Made by a program: the position numbers and the translations under genes
Shown here: one piece after another, positions 19,077-28,164 of the stretch
Layout: each line of letters starts with the position of its first letter
Position numbering within the stretch: position 1 is the first letter of the stretch
Source of the DNA: Janthinobacterium fluminis
GTDB taxonomy: Bacteria; Pseudomonadota; Gammaproteobacteria; Burkholderiales; Burkholderiaceae_D
Direction: 5' to 3'
NCBI RefSeq assembly: GCF_028595325.1
Contig: NZ_JAQQXR010000010.1
Span: 62,001 to 126,000, forward strand
DNA: 64,000 nucleotides
The notes under the pieces: generated by a model
Told to the model about the DNA's origin: nothing
The model's input: only the letters and a program-made list of their open reading frames with translations
Database searches by the model: none

Positions 19077-19430
19077 AGTGTCTGTTTTTGAACTCAAAGT
19101 TGCCATGCCTCAAGCCAACTCTGGTGACAGTGCCCCATTCTGCCGGTAGACTGAATAGTAATCTGGCATCACACGACGGATTTCATCGCAAGCGCGCCGC
19201 GGCCGCCCCGGCCGCCGTGTGACTTTTGGTGAATTTGTTGGGGATTGCTTGCTGTATGGTTATCTATATGCAACGATCGGATGGTGCGTCCCGGCCGCGC
19301 GGCGGCCGGGCGAATGGCCAAGAGCCGAGGCGCGCATTTTCGGCGGCAGGCTGCGCAGACAGGGGCAGGCGCAAGGCCGCCCGCGCCACCGCCGCGCAAC
19401 GCGGGTGCAATTTTTAACGGGAGCGCTATA
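19077..19430. other. 354-bp intergenic region
   Basis: No convincing gene. It holds the imperfect hairpin at 19169-19226 described separately and the GTG-start leader of the large signalling protein (GGGAG about 8 bp before 19431). The stretch 19077-19165 is less GC-rich than its flanks. Confidence 0.6.
19169..19226 (+). terminator. Possible terminator of the Tat-GMC-lipase operon
   Basis: Outer arms TCACACGACGG (19169-19179) and CCGCCGTGTGA (19212-19222) pair at 10 of 11 positions, with a GC-rich internal CGGCCG pair (19200-19205 and 19209-19214), followed by CTTTT. The weak T-run keeps confidence moderate. Confidence 0.45.
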
Positions 19431-22400
19431 GTGCCGGCACGCATCCTTATCATTGAAGACAACGCCACCAACATGGAATTGATGGTCTACCTGTTGCGCG
19501 CGTTCGGCTACGCGCCGCTGGTGGCCTATGACGGCGAGGAGGGCGTCAAGGTGGCGCGGCGCGAGCTGCCGGAGCTGATCATCTGCGACGTCCACCTGCC
19601 CAAGCTGGACGGTTACGGCGTCGTCGCCGCCCTCAAGGCGGACCCGGCCACCAGCACGATCCCGACGCTGGCCGTGACGGCGCTGGCCATGCTGGGCGAC
19701 CGCGAGCGCCTGCTGGAGGCCGGCTTCGACGGCTACATCGGCAAGCCGATCGAACCGGACGCCTTCGTGGCGCAATTGGAAGCGTTTTTGCCGGGGGCGC
19801 TGTCGGCGCCGGTTAAAAGCGACATTGCCACCATCCTCATCGTCGACGACCATGTGCTGAACCGCGAGTTCCTCATGGCGCTGCTGGGTTACGGCGGCCA
19901 CCGCCTGCTGGAGGCGGCGAACGGCGCCGAGGGCTTGAAAATGGTGCGCAGCGAGCGCCCCGACCTGGTCATTTCCGACATTCTGATGCCGAATATGGAC
20001 GGCTACGAGTTCGTCACGCGCATGCACGAGGACCCGCAGACGGCCGACGTGCCGATCATTTTCTACACCGCCACCTACCGCGAGCGCGAGGCCAACGTGC
20101 TGGCGCAAGCCTGCGGCGTGCGCTGGGTGCTGCCGAAGCCGTCCGACCCCGACGTGATTCTGCGCACCGTGCACGAGGCGCTCGGCCTGGCCCAGGAGAC
20201 GGAGCCGCGCAGCATGCCGGAGTTCGCGCCGGCGCCGCCGGCGGCCGGGCATTTCCGCGGCATCGACAACAAGGTCAACGAATACCTGGTCGAGCTGGAG
20301 TCGAGCAGCCAGCTGATCACCAAGTTCGCCAAGCAGGGCGAGGGGCCGGAGCCGGCCGACGAGCACCTGGCGCTGATGACGGAGCGCTTGTCGCGTTCCC
20401 TGTCCAGCCTGCAGGCCGTCAGCCTGCGCCTGACCGCCCTGATCGAGCTGGGCATCGAGCTGGGCGCCGAGCGCGACCCGCTGGCGCTGATCGAAATCGG
20501 CTGCCGCGTGGCGCAGAACATCTGCGTCTCGAAGTACGCCTGCATCGGCGTGCTGGAGGACGAGGCCGAGGCCTTGAGCTACTTCGCCTCCTGCGGCAAC
20601 GAGCAGCAGGCCAGCCTGATCGCGGCCACGCCGCGCGCCGGCATCCTGAGCCGCGTGCTGGAGCAGCGCCAGCCCTGCCGCGTCAACGACCTCGGCGGCG
20701 ACCCCGCCAAGCTCGGCCTGCCGGCCACCCACCCGCCGGTGCATTCCTTCCTCGGCGTGGCGATCGCCTCGCGCGAGCGCGTGCACGGCTGGTTGTATCT
20801 CGTCGACAAGCTCGGCGCCAGCGAATTCAGCGAGGTCGACGAGCGCGTCGCCGCCACCGTCGCCGCGCAAATCTCGGTGGCCTACGACAATCTGCTGCTG
20901 TACGAGGAAATCAAGCGCCACCACGCCCAACTGACGCTGGACATGTCGGCTCGCATCCGCCTCGACGAAGACCTGCGCCGCTTCCGCCTGGCGATGGACG
21001 CCACCGCCGACGCGATTTTCCTCGTCGACCGCGCCGGCATGTGCTTCGTCGACGTCAACCTGACGGCCTGCCGCATGCTCGGCTACGAGCGCGAGGACTT
21101 CCTCAAGGTCGGGCCGGGCCGCGCCGGCCACGCCACCGACAGCAACCTGGAAGACCTGTACGTGAAACTGCTGGCCGGCGACCAGACCGGCGCGATGGCC
21201 GAGCTGCTCCTGCAGTGCAAGGACGGCAGCGCCCTGTCGGTCGAGGTGCAGCGCCGCACGCTGCGCTCCGGCCAGAGCTGGATACTGGTGGCGGTGGCGC
21301 GCGACATCACCGAGCGCAAGGAGGCGCAGCAGCGCCTGCTCAAGCTGGCCCATTTCGACACCCTGACGGGGCTGCCGAACCGCACCCAGTTCTACGACTC
21401 GCTGGCGCACTCGCTGGGCCAGGCGGCCGAACACGGCTGGTCGGTGGCCGTGCTGTTCCTCGACGTCGACCGCTTCAAGAACGTCAACGACACGCTCGGC
21501 CACACCATAGGCGACGAGCTGCTGCGGCAGTTCTCCAGCCGCCTGGTCGACTGCCTGCGGGTGCGCGACACCATCGGCCGCTTCGGCGGCGACGAGTTCG
21601 CCGCGATCCTGATCCTGCCCGAGGGGGCGCAGAACGCCATCGCCGTCGTCGACAAGATCCGCGAGGCGATGCGCCGGCCCTTCGACCTGAAAGGCCACGA
21701 GGTGACCGTCACGGCCAGCATCGGCATCTCCGTGTATCCGGACGACGGCCTGGACGCCGACACGCTGATCCAGTACGCCGACACGGCCATGTACCGCGCC
21801 AAGGAGGCCGGGCGCGACGCCTTCCGCTTCTTCACGGCCGAGATGAACGCCCAGTCGCTGGCCCGCCTGGACCTGGAGAACGCGCTGCGGCGCGCCATCG
21901 AGAACGAGGAGTTCGTGCTGTTCTTCCAGCCCAAGGTGCACATCGCCACGGGCCGCATCAGCGGCGCCGAGGCGCTGATCCGCTGGCGCCGGCCCGGCCA
22001 CGGCATGGTGTCGCCGGCGCTGTTCATTCCGATACTGGAGGAGACGGGCTTGATCGTGCGCGTCGGCACCTGGGTGCTGAACGAGGCGTGCAAGAAGATC
22101 AGCCAGTGGGGCAGCAGCAAGACGGGCGCCGTGCACCTGTCGGTGAACGTGTCGGGCATCCAGTTCTTCGTCGGCGGCCTGGAAGAGGAGGTGTTGAAGG
22201 CGATCAAGCGCTACGACATCGCGCCCGAGCTGCTGGAGCTGGAGTTGACGGAGAGTTCGCTGATGTCGAACGCCGAGGAAACCATCAACGTGCTGCGCAA
22301 CCTGAAGGCCCTGGGCATCCAGATTTCCATCGACGACTTCGGCACCGGCTATTCCAGCCTGGCCTACCTGAAGCGCTTCCCGATCGACAAGCTGAAGATC

Positions 22401-23063
22401 GACATGGCTTTCGTGCGCGAGGTCACCAGCAACCCGGACGATGCCGCCATCGTGCTGGCGATTATCAAGATGGCGCACAGCATGAAGCTGCACGTGATCG
22501 CCGAGGGGGTGGAAAAGGATGCGCAACTGGCCTATCTGCGGCGCCACGGCTGCGACGAAATGCAGGGCTACTACTTCAGCCGGCCGGTGGCCGAGGACGA
22601 GTTCGAGCAGATGCTGCAGAGCGGCAAGGCGCTGCAGCAGCCCATCGACGAGGGGCCGCAGGACCAGCAGACTTTGCTCATCGTCGACGACGACGCTTTC
22701 ATGCTCGACGTGCTCAGCGACTTCCTGGCGCAGGACGGCTACCGCATCCTGACGGCGCAGACGGCCGCCGAGGGTTTCGACATCCTGGCGCGGCACCGCG
22801 TCCAGGTGATCCTGTGCGACCAGTGCATGCCCTTGATGAGCGGCACCGAGTTCATGGAGCGGGTCAAGAACCTGTGCCCGGACACCTTCCGCATCATGCT
22901 GTCGGCCTACGCCGACCTGACGCCGATCATGGCGGCGATCAACCGCGGCGCCGTCGACCGCTTCTACACCAAGCCGTGGAAGGGCGCCGTGCTGCGCGAG
23001 AACATCCGCGAAGGCTTCCGCCTGCACGGACTGCTGCACGGCCCCTCGTCGCTGGCGGCCTAG
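19431..23063 (+). CDS. REC-REC-GAF-PAS-GGDEF-EAL-REC cyclic-di-GMP signalling protein
   Basis: 1210 residues from GTG 19431, chosen because ARILIIEDN starts a receiver at once and GGGAG precedes it. Domains: receiver 1 (Asp53), receiver 2 (Asp183), linker, GAF about 340-490, PAS about 515-630, GGDEF with intact GGDEF at 719-723, EAL with EAL at 847-849 plus LELTESSLM and DDFGTGYSSL, and receiver 3 (Asp1130). Both catalytic domains look intact, so it could make or hydrolyse cyclic-di-GMP depending on the input. The third receiver resembles that at the C-terminus of the LOV-EAL protein, suggesting a shared kinase. No kinase gene is adjacent. Monocistronic, converging with the reductase gene (15 bp between stops). 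Confidence 0.92.
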   Translation: MPARILIIEDNATNMELMVYLLRAFGYAPLVAYDGEEGVKVARRELPELIICDVHLPKLDGYGVVAALKADPATSTIPTLAVTALAMLGDRERLLEAGFDGYIGKPIEPDAFVAQLEAFLPGALSAPVKSDIATILIVDDHVLNREFLMALLGYGGHRLLEAANGAEGLKMVRSERPDLVISDILMPNMDGYEFVTRMHEDPQTADVPIIFYTATYREREANVLAQACGVRWVLPKPSDPDVILRTVHEALGLAQETEPRSMPEFAPAPPAAGHFRGIDNKVNEYLVELESSSQLITKFAKQGEGPEPADEHLALMTERLSRSLSSLQAVSLRLTALIELGIELGAERDPLALIEIGCRVAQNICVSKYACIGVLEDEAEALSYFASCGNEQQASLIAATPRAGILSRVLEQRQPCRVNDLGGDPAKLGLPATHPPVHSFLGVAIASRERVHGWLYLVDKLGASEFSEVDERVAATVAAQISVAYDNLLLYEEIKRHHAQLTLDMSARIRLDEDLRRFRLAMDATADAIFLVDRAGMCFVDVNLTACRMLGYEREDFLKVGPGRAGHATDSNLEDLYVKLLAGDQTGAMAELLLQCKDGSALSVEVQRRTLRSGQSWILVAVARDITERKEAQQRLLKLAHFDTLTGLPNRTQFYDSLAHSLGQAAEHGWSVAVLFLDVDRFKNVNDTLGHTIGDELLRQFSSRLVDCLRVRDTIGRFGGDEFAAILILPEGAQNAIAVVDKIREAMRRPFDLKGHEVTVTASIGISVYPDDGLDADTLIQYADTAMYRAKEAGRDAFRFFTAEMNAQSLARLDLENALRRAIENEEFVLFFQPKVHIATGRISGAEALIRWRRPGHGMVSPALFIPILEETGLIVRVGTWVLNEACKKISQWGSSKTGAVHLSVNVSGIQFFVGGLEEEVLKAIKRYDIAPELLELELTESSLMSNAEETINVLRNLKALGIQISIDDFGTGYSSLAYLKRFPIDKLKIDMAFVREVTSNPDDAAIVLAIIKMAHSMKLHVIAEGVEKDAQLAYLRRHGCDEMQGYYFSRPVAEDEFEQMLQSGKALQQPIDEGPQDQQTLLIVDDDAFMLDVLSDFLAQDGYRILTAQTAAEGFDILARHRVQVILCDQCMPLMSGTEFMERVKNLCPDTFRIMLSAYADLTPIMAAINRGAVDRFYTKPWKGAVLRENIREGFRLHGLLHGPSSLAA

Positions 23064-23078
23064 GGCGCCGGCGCCGCC

Positions 23079-25064
23079 TTAGAAGTGCACGCCGCGCAGC
23101 AACTGCTGCATGGCCACCTGCTCGGACGACATCGGCGGCGCCTTCTGGTCGCCGCCCTTGGCCGCGTCGGAGTCGGGGAACATGCGGAAGGTCGTGTTGA
23201 GGACGATCTGCGCGACGCGCGGCATCAGGGCGTGCAGCACCTGGCCGGCGATGCCGACCCGGGTGGCGATGCGCACGGGCCGGTGGACGATGGCTTCGGC
23301 GATCAGCTCGGCCGCTTCCTCCGGCGCCAGCGTCGGCACGTTCTGGTAGATCTTGGTCGGTGCGATCATCGGCGTGCGCACCAGCGGCATATTAATCGTC
23401 GTGAACTTGATGCCGACGTCGGACAGCTCCGACGAGGCGCAGCGGGTCCACGCCTCCAGCGCCGCCTTCGAGGCGACGTAGGCGGAGAAGCGCGGCGCGT
23501 TGGTCAGCACGCCGATCGAGGAGATGTTGATGATGTGGCCGCGCTTTTGCGCGATCATCTTGGGCAGCAGGCCCATGGTCAGGCGTAGGCAGCCGAAGTA
23601 GTTCAGCTGCATGGTGCGCTCGAAGTCGTGGAAGCGGTCGTAGCTGGCCTCGATGGCGCGGCGGATCGAGCGCCCGGCATTGTTGACGAGGATGTCGACG
23701 CCGCCGTGCTCGGCGATCAGCAGCTCGACGAAGCGGTCGCAGTCGGCCATGTCGGCGACGTCGGCCTGGTAGGTGATGACGTCGAAACCGTCGGCCTGGA
23801 TCGCCTTTTTCGCCTCGGCCAGCCTGGCGGCGTCGCGGCCGCAAATGACGGTGACGGCGCCGGCCTCGGCCAGCTTGTGCGCGGCCGCCAGGCCGATGCC
23901 CGAGGAGCCGCCCGTGACCAGCACGACCTTGCCGGCCACCTGGCCGCGCAGCGTCTTGTCGATGAACAGGTCGGGGTCGAGCTTGCGCTCCCAGTAGTCC
24001 CACACGGGCGCCGCATAGCTGGCCAGCGGCGGGCAGGCGATGCCCGTGCCCTTCAGCGCCTGGGTGGTGTGGCGGCTGTCGAAGCGGGTCGGGTAGTTAA
24101 CGAAGGTCATCATGCCGGAGGGCAGGCCGATGTCCTTCATGATGGCGTCGCGCACGCGCCGCACCGGCGTCATCGACATGACGATTTTCTTGATGGATTT
24201 CGGGATGAAGCCGAGCAGGGCGGCGTTGACACGTATGCTCATCGTCGGCGCGTGCGCGGCGCGGCAGAAGGTGTTGAGGACTTCGCCCACGCGCATCGGC
24301 TCGGGGTCGGTCAGGTGGAAGCACATGCCGTCGAGCTTGGGCTGGTGCGAGATGTGCTCCATCGCGTCGACGACGAAGTCGACCGGCACGATGTTGATGC
24401 GGCCGCCCTCCAGGCCGATGGTCGGCATCCACGGCGGCAGCAATTGGCGGATGCGCTGGATCATCTTGAAGAAGTAATACGGGCCGTCGATCTTGTCCGC
24501 TTCGCCGCTTTGCGAGTCGCCCACCACCATGCCGGGACGGTAGACGCGCCAGGCGCCTTTGAGTTCGTCGCGGACGATTTTTTCCGCCGCGTGCTTGGTG
24601 GCGAAGTAGGGGTGGTCTAGGCCCTCGGCTTCGTCGAACATGTCTTCGCGGAAGATGCCCTCGAACATGCCGGCGGCGGCGATCGAGCTGACATGGTGGA
24701 AGCAGGCGGGCCGGATCGCGTTGGCCAGCTCGACGGTGTTGCGGGTGCCGCCGACGTTGGCGGTGAATTGCGCGTCGGCGTCGGCCAGCATGTCGTAGAC
24801 GGCGGCCAGGTGGTAGAAGTGGTCGATGCTGTCGCCCAGCGTCTTCAGGTCTTCTTTCGACACGCCCAGTTTGGCGCTGCGCAGGTCGCCGAACACGGGG
24901 ATCGCGCGCGTTTTCGACACGCCCCAGTATTCCAGCAGCGCGGGTATCTTGTCGCGGCTGCCCTCGCGCAGCAGAAAATGCACCACGCTGCCTTTGCGCG
25001 CCAATAGTTTCTTGACCAGGCGTTTGCCAATAAAACCTGTCGCGCCGGTGACAAAATACCGCAT
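23079..25064 (-). CDS. Two-domain SDR reductase, probable alcohol-forming fatty acyl-CoA reductase
   Basis: 661 residues with two Rossmann domains. N-terminal extended SDR: TGATGFIG at 6-13, HHVSSIAAAG, and RPGMVVGDSQSGE. C-terminal classical SDR from about 375: TGGSSGIG, NNAGRSIRR, NISSIGVLTNAPRFSAYVAS with YxxxK, then TTINMPLV-TPMIAPTKIY. From memory these blocks, their order and the total length match the Marinobacter fatty acyl-CoA reductase that takes acyl-CoA to fatty alcohol in two NADPH steps; a Mycobacterium homologue has the same fusion. The product would feed wax esters or alcohols, but no wax synthase is in the window. Divergent from a phasin gene. Activity is inferred. Confidence 0.85.
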   Translation of the reverse strand: MRYFVTGATGFIGKRLVKKLLARKGSVVHFLLREGSRDKIPALLEYWGVSKTRAIPVFGDLRSAKLGVSKEDLKTLGDSIDHFYHLAAVYDMLADADAQFTANVGGTRNTVELANAIRPACFHHVSSIAAAGMFEGIFREDMFDEAEGLDHPYFATKHAAEKIVRDELKGAWRVYRPGMVVGDSQSGEADKIDGPYYFFKMIQRIRQLLPPWMPTIGLEGGRINIVPVDFVVDAMEHISHQPKLDGMCFHLTDPEPMRVGEVLNTFCRAAHAPTMSIRVNAALLGFIPKSIKKIVMSMTPVRRVRDAIMKDIGLPSGMMTFVNYPTRFDSRHTTQALKGTGIACPPLASYAAPVWDYWERKLDPDLFIDKTLRGQVAGKVVLVTGGSSGIGLAAAHKLAEAGAVTVICGRDAARLAEAKKAIQADGFDVITYQADVADMADCDRFVELLIAEHGGVDILVNNAGRSIRRAIEASYDRFHDFERTMQLNYFGCLRLTMGLLPKMIAQKRGHIINISSIGVLTNAPRFSAYVASKAALEAWTRCASSELSDVGIKFTTINMPLVRTPMIAPTKIYQNVPTLAPEEAAELIAEAIVHRPVRIATRVGIAGQVLHALMPRVAQIVLNTTFRMFPDSDAAKGGDQKAPPMSSEQVAMQQLLRGVHF

Positions 25065-25252
25065 CCTGTTTCTCCTTTTCGATTTGTAGAAATAAGTTGC
25101 CTAATCATTACAGGGTGGCCGCCGATTGGCAAGGCGTCTTCATCCGCCGCGGCGTCTTTAGAAGCGCTTCTCTATCGCATTAGAATCCCGTCTCTAGTTT
25201 TGCTCTCTAAAATGATTTCATCGAATTGAACTTTTATAAACGGGAGCTGACT

Positions 25253-25951
25253 ATGGTAAAGAAACTGAAATCACTGGCAAAAGACGAAGAGACGCAATTG
25301 GCCAGTGCAGTTCGCACTTCTGCCCAGCAAATCTGGCAAGCCGGCCTGGGCGCTTTCGCCAAGGCGCAGGAAGAGGGCGGCCGGGTATTCTCGAAACTGG
25401 TTAAGGAAGGCACCGAGCTGCAAAAGCGCGCCGAAGACCGCGTCTCCGACGTGACCGGCACCGTGACGAAGATGGCCGACGGCGTCAGCAAGCAAGCCTC
25501 CGGTTCCTGGGACAAGCTGGAGCAGGTCTTCGAGGACCGCGTTTCTCGCGCTTTGGGCAAGATCGGCGTGCCGACCCAGAAGGATATCCAGGAGTTGAGC
25601 AAGCGCGTTGAGCAACTCAGCAAGATCGTCGCCGAGTTGTCGGGCAAGAAAGTGCCCGCCGCAGCCAAGGCGCCCGTCAAAGCGGCAGCCAAACCAGCGG
25701 CGAAAGCGGCCGCCAAGCCTGCCGCCAAGGCGGCGCCGAAGGCGGCGGCCAAGCCGGCAGCAAAAGCCAAGCCGGCCGCGAAAGCCAAGCCGGCCGCGAA
25801 GGCCGCGCCCAAGGCCGGCGTCAACTTCCCGACCGCCGCGTCGATCGCCAAACCGGCGCCGAAAGCCGCCGTGAAGAAGGCCGCGCCGAAAAAGGCCGCC
25901 GCCAGCGCCGTCCCCGTTGTCAACGCGACCGACGCCACGCCGTCGGCGTAA
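25253..25951 (+). CDS. Phasin (PHA granule-associated protein) with histone-like Lys/Ala/Pro tail
   Basis: 232 residues from ATG 25253, with GGGAG seven bases before it. Residues 1-125 form the phasin helical domain of the PhaI/PhaF type (VRTSAQQIWQAGLGAFAKAQ, EEGGRVFSKLVKEG, and a leucine-heptad end at 105-125). Residues 128-232 are a low-complexity AAKP repeat tail, as in PhaF and AlgP, which bind DNA and help partition granules. The tail contains nearly identical 18-bp repeats at about 25762-25800. Divergent from the acyl-CoA reductase gene; a terminator follows at 26097-26122. Confidence 0.9.
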   Translation: MVKKLKSLAKDEETQLASAVRTSAQQIWQAGLGAFAKAQEEGGRVFSKLVKEGTELQKRAEDRVSDVTGTVTKMADGVSKQASGSWDKLEQVFEDRVSRALGKIGVPTQKDIQELSKRVEQLSKIVAELSGKKVPAAAKAPVKAAAKPAAKAAAKPAAKAAPKAAAKPAAKAKPAAKAKPAAKAAPKAGVNFPTAASIAKPAPKAAVKKAAPKKAAASAVPVVNATDATPSA

Positions 25952-26096
25952 ATCGCACCGGTGCGCAGCGCGCCCATCCCCCCAGGGCCGCCGTCGGCGC
26001 GGCCCCGTCCGGCGCAAGACCGGTCTTCACCCCTGGCCGCCGGTGACGCCGGCCGGGTCCGGGCTTGGCGCCGGGCGATGGGGGGACTCGCATCCG

Positions 26097-26122
26097 GGCT
26101 TGTGCGCAGCGCAAGCCTTTTT
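26097..26122 (+). terminator. Intrinsic terminator after the phasin gene
   Basis: GGCTTG (26097-26102) pairs with CAAGCC (26112-26117) around a 9-nt loop, followed by five Ts. It lies about 150 bp after the phasin stop, just ahead of the patatin promoter. Confidence 0.7.
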
Positions 26123-26147
26123 GTTGTTGCACAGTATAGATTGACCG

Positions 26148-27395
26148 ATGACCGCAATTGACTCTCCGAGCAGCGCCGCCAAGCCGGGCGTCGGCCTGGC
26201 GCTGGCCGGCGGCGGGCCGCTGGCCGCCGTCTATGAAATCGGCGCGCTGGCGGCCTTGGCCGAGGCCATCGACGGCCTCGACCTGACCGACGCGCATATT
26301 TACGTCGGCGTCAGCGCCGGCGGCATCATCGCGGCCGGCCTGGCCAACGGCGTCACGCCGCATCAGATGTGCCGCCTGTTCATCGAAAGCGATGTCGAGG
26401 CCATCGACGGCGCGCCCTTGTTTAAACCGGAAACCTTGCTGCGTCCGGCCTTGAAGGAATTGGGCAAGCGCGCCCGCAGCGTGCCGGGGCTGTTGTGCGG
26501 CTCCCTGCTGCATTACGCGCGCCGGCGCGGCAGTCTGGCGTCGTCGTTCGAGCGCATGAAGGAGGCGCTGCCGGCCGGTTTCCTGTCCGGCGAGGCGATT
26601 GAAACCTTCCTGAGGGCGACCTTTGCCAAGGCGGGGCGGAGCAACGACTTCCGCAAGCTGAAGCGCAAACTGGTCATCGTCGCCACCGACCTCGACACGG
26701 GCAAGGCCGTGCGCTTCGGCGCGCCGGGCTGGGACGGCACGCCGATTTCCGTCGCCGTGCAGGCCAGCGCGGCCGTGCCTGGCCTGTTCGCGCCGGTGGA
26801 AATCGGCGGCCGCCATTTCGTCGACGGCGCGCTGCGCAAGACCATGCACGCCTCCATCGCGCTGGAGGAGGGCGTCGGCCTGCTCATTTGCGTCAATCCC
26901 ATCGTGCCCTACGACTCGACGGCCGAGCCGCGCCGCGCCGACGCAGGGCGCCGCCGCGGCGCGCGCCCGGCGCCGGCGCGCAAGCTGGCCGGCGGCGGCC
27001 TGCTCGACGTGCTGTCGCAGACGCTGCGCTCGATCCTGCACTCGCGCGTGGAAGCGGGCATGGCCAGCTATGAGCGCAGCCACCCGCACGTCGATATTCT
27101 CTTGTTCGAGCCGAACCAGGACGATGCCGAATTGTTTTTCACGAATATTTTCAGCTACAACAACCGCCGCCGCATGTGCGAGCAGGCTTACCAGCACACC
27201 CGCGCGATGTTATGGCGGCAGCGCAAGGACATCGCCGCCAAGCTGGCGCGCCACGGCATGACGCTGCGGCTGGCGGTGCTGCAGGACCGCAGCCTGAGCC
27301 TGGTCAGACAGACGCCGGCGCGGCGCGCCGTGAGCCAGTTGGGCGCAGTGCTGGACGACCTGGAACGTTACCTGAAAGTGGGGCCGCGCCCTTAG
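26148..27395 (+). CDS. Patatin-like phospholipase
   Basis: 415 residues. Patatin fold with the oxyanion loop GGGPL at 21-25, nucleophile GVSAGG with Ser56, and the dyad Asp226 in HFVDGAL. No signal peptide, so the enzyme is cytoplasmic or on lipid/granule surfaces. The C-terminal 150 residues are helical and basic (RRADAGRRRGARPAPARK at about 262-280). It hydrolyses acyl esters of phospholipids or neutral lipids. Between a phasin and a TetR regulator, a role in storage-lipid turnover is plausible (inference). Only about 25 bp separate the preceding terminator and the start, so the leader is short. Confidence 0.9.
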   Translation: MTAIDSPSSAAKPGVGLALAGGGPLAAVYEIGALAALAEAIDGLDLTDAHIYVGVSAGGIIAAGLANGVTPHQMCRLFIESDVEAIDGAPLFKPETLLRPALKELGKRARSVPGLLCGSLLHYARRRGSLASSFERMKEALPAGFLSGEAIETFLRATFAKAGRSNDFRKLKRKLVIVATDLDTGKAVRFGAPGWDGTPISVAVQASAAVPGLFAPVEIGGRHFVDGALRKTMHASIALEEGVGLLICVNPIVPYDSTAEPRRADAGRRRGARPAPARKLAGGGLLDVLSQTLRSILHSRVEAGMASYERSHPHVDILLFEPNQDDAELFFTNIFSYNNRRRMCEQAYQHTRAMLWRQRKDIAAKLARHGMTLRLAVLQDRSLSLVRQTPARRAVSQLGAVLDDLERYLKVGPRP

Positions 27396-27487
27396 CGCGT
27401 TTTTCCTTGATTTCCCTGGTATCAGTAGTTTCTTAGATCGCTTTTTCGGTGTTATGCTTGCAGTAGAGAAAACAGAGAACGCCCGCT

Positions 27488-28153
27488 ATGCTACAAAAAG
27501 CACCACGCCGTACCCGTGAACGCATTCTGGAATTATCCCTGCGCCTATTTAATGAATTCGGCGAGCCGAATATCACGACCACCGTGATCGCCGAAGAGAT
27601 GAATATCTCGCCGGGCAATCTGTATTACCACTTCCGCAATAAGGACGACATCGTCAATTCGATTTTCGTCCAGTTCGAGGCGGAAATCGAACGCATCCTG
27701 ACGGTGCCGGACGGGCGCCGCTCGAATATCGAGGACGTCTGGCTGTACCTGCACCTGATGTTCGAGCTGATCTGGCGCTATCGCTTCTTTTACCGCGACC
27801 TCAACGACCTGCTGTCGCGCAACCGCAAGCTGGAGCTGCATTTCAAGCTGATCCTGGCGCACAAGATCAAGGTGGCCAAGCAGTTGTGCGAGGATTTGCG
27901 CAGCGAGAAGTCGCTGGAAGCGTCGGACATGGAAATCAATGCGATGGCGACGAATATGGTGGTGGTCGCCACTTATTGGCTGTCGTATGAGTACGTGCGC
28001 AATCCGCGCAAATACACCGAGCAGCAATCGATGTCGGACGCGCTGGCGCGCGGCTGTTATCAGGTCTTGTCCCTGGTCGGCCCCTACCTGCGCAATGAAA
28101 CGCATCTGCTATTCCAGAAACTATCGGAAGAGTATTTACGACAATTAAAATAA
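27488..28153 (+). CDS. TetR/AcrR family transcriptional regulator
   Basis: 221 residues. N-terminal HTH at about 8-55 (TRERILELSLRLFNEFG, then TTVIAEEMNISPGNLYYHF with recognition helix) and a large all-helical ligand domain with an aromatic patch WRYRFFYRDLNDLL. First of a tight three-gene unit with the TPR and LOG genes (11 and 7 bp gaps). The ligand is unknown; proteins of this subtype in beta- and gammaproteobacteria often sit near lipid or storage genes, which fits here. Confidence 0.9.
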   Translation: MLQKAPRRTRERILELSLRLFNEFGEPNITTTVIAEEMNISPGNLYYHFRNKDDIVNSIFVQFEAEIERILTVPDGRRSNIEDVWLYLHLMFELIWRYRFFYRDLNDLLSRNRKLELHFKLILAHKIKVAKQLCEDLRSEKSLEASDMEINAMATNMVVVATYWLSYEYVRNPRKYTEQQSMSDALARGCYQVLSLVGPYLRNETHLLFQKLSEEYLRQLK

Positions 28154-28164
28154 AGGAGAAGGCC

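Noticed and set aside
19260-23039. A 1259-codon minus-strand open frame opposite the seven-domain protein
   Set aside because: Mirror frame in high-GC sequence; the plus-strand product shows complete receiver, GGDEF and EAL motifs.
26016-26027. AAGACCGGTCTT palindrome after the phasin gene
   Set aside because: A lone 12-bp palindrome in a GC-rich 3' region with no T-run or second copy; likely chance or part of the untranslated region.
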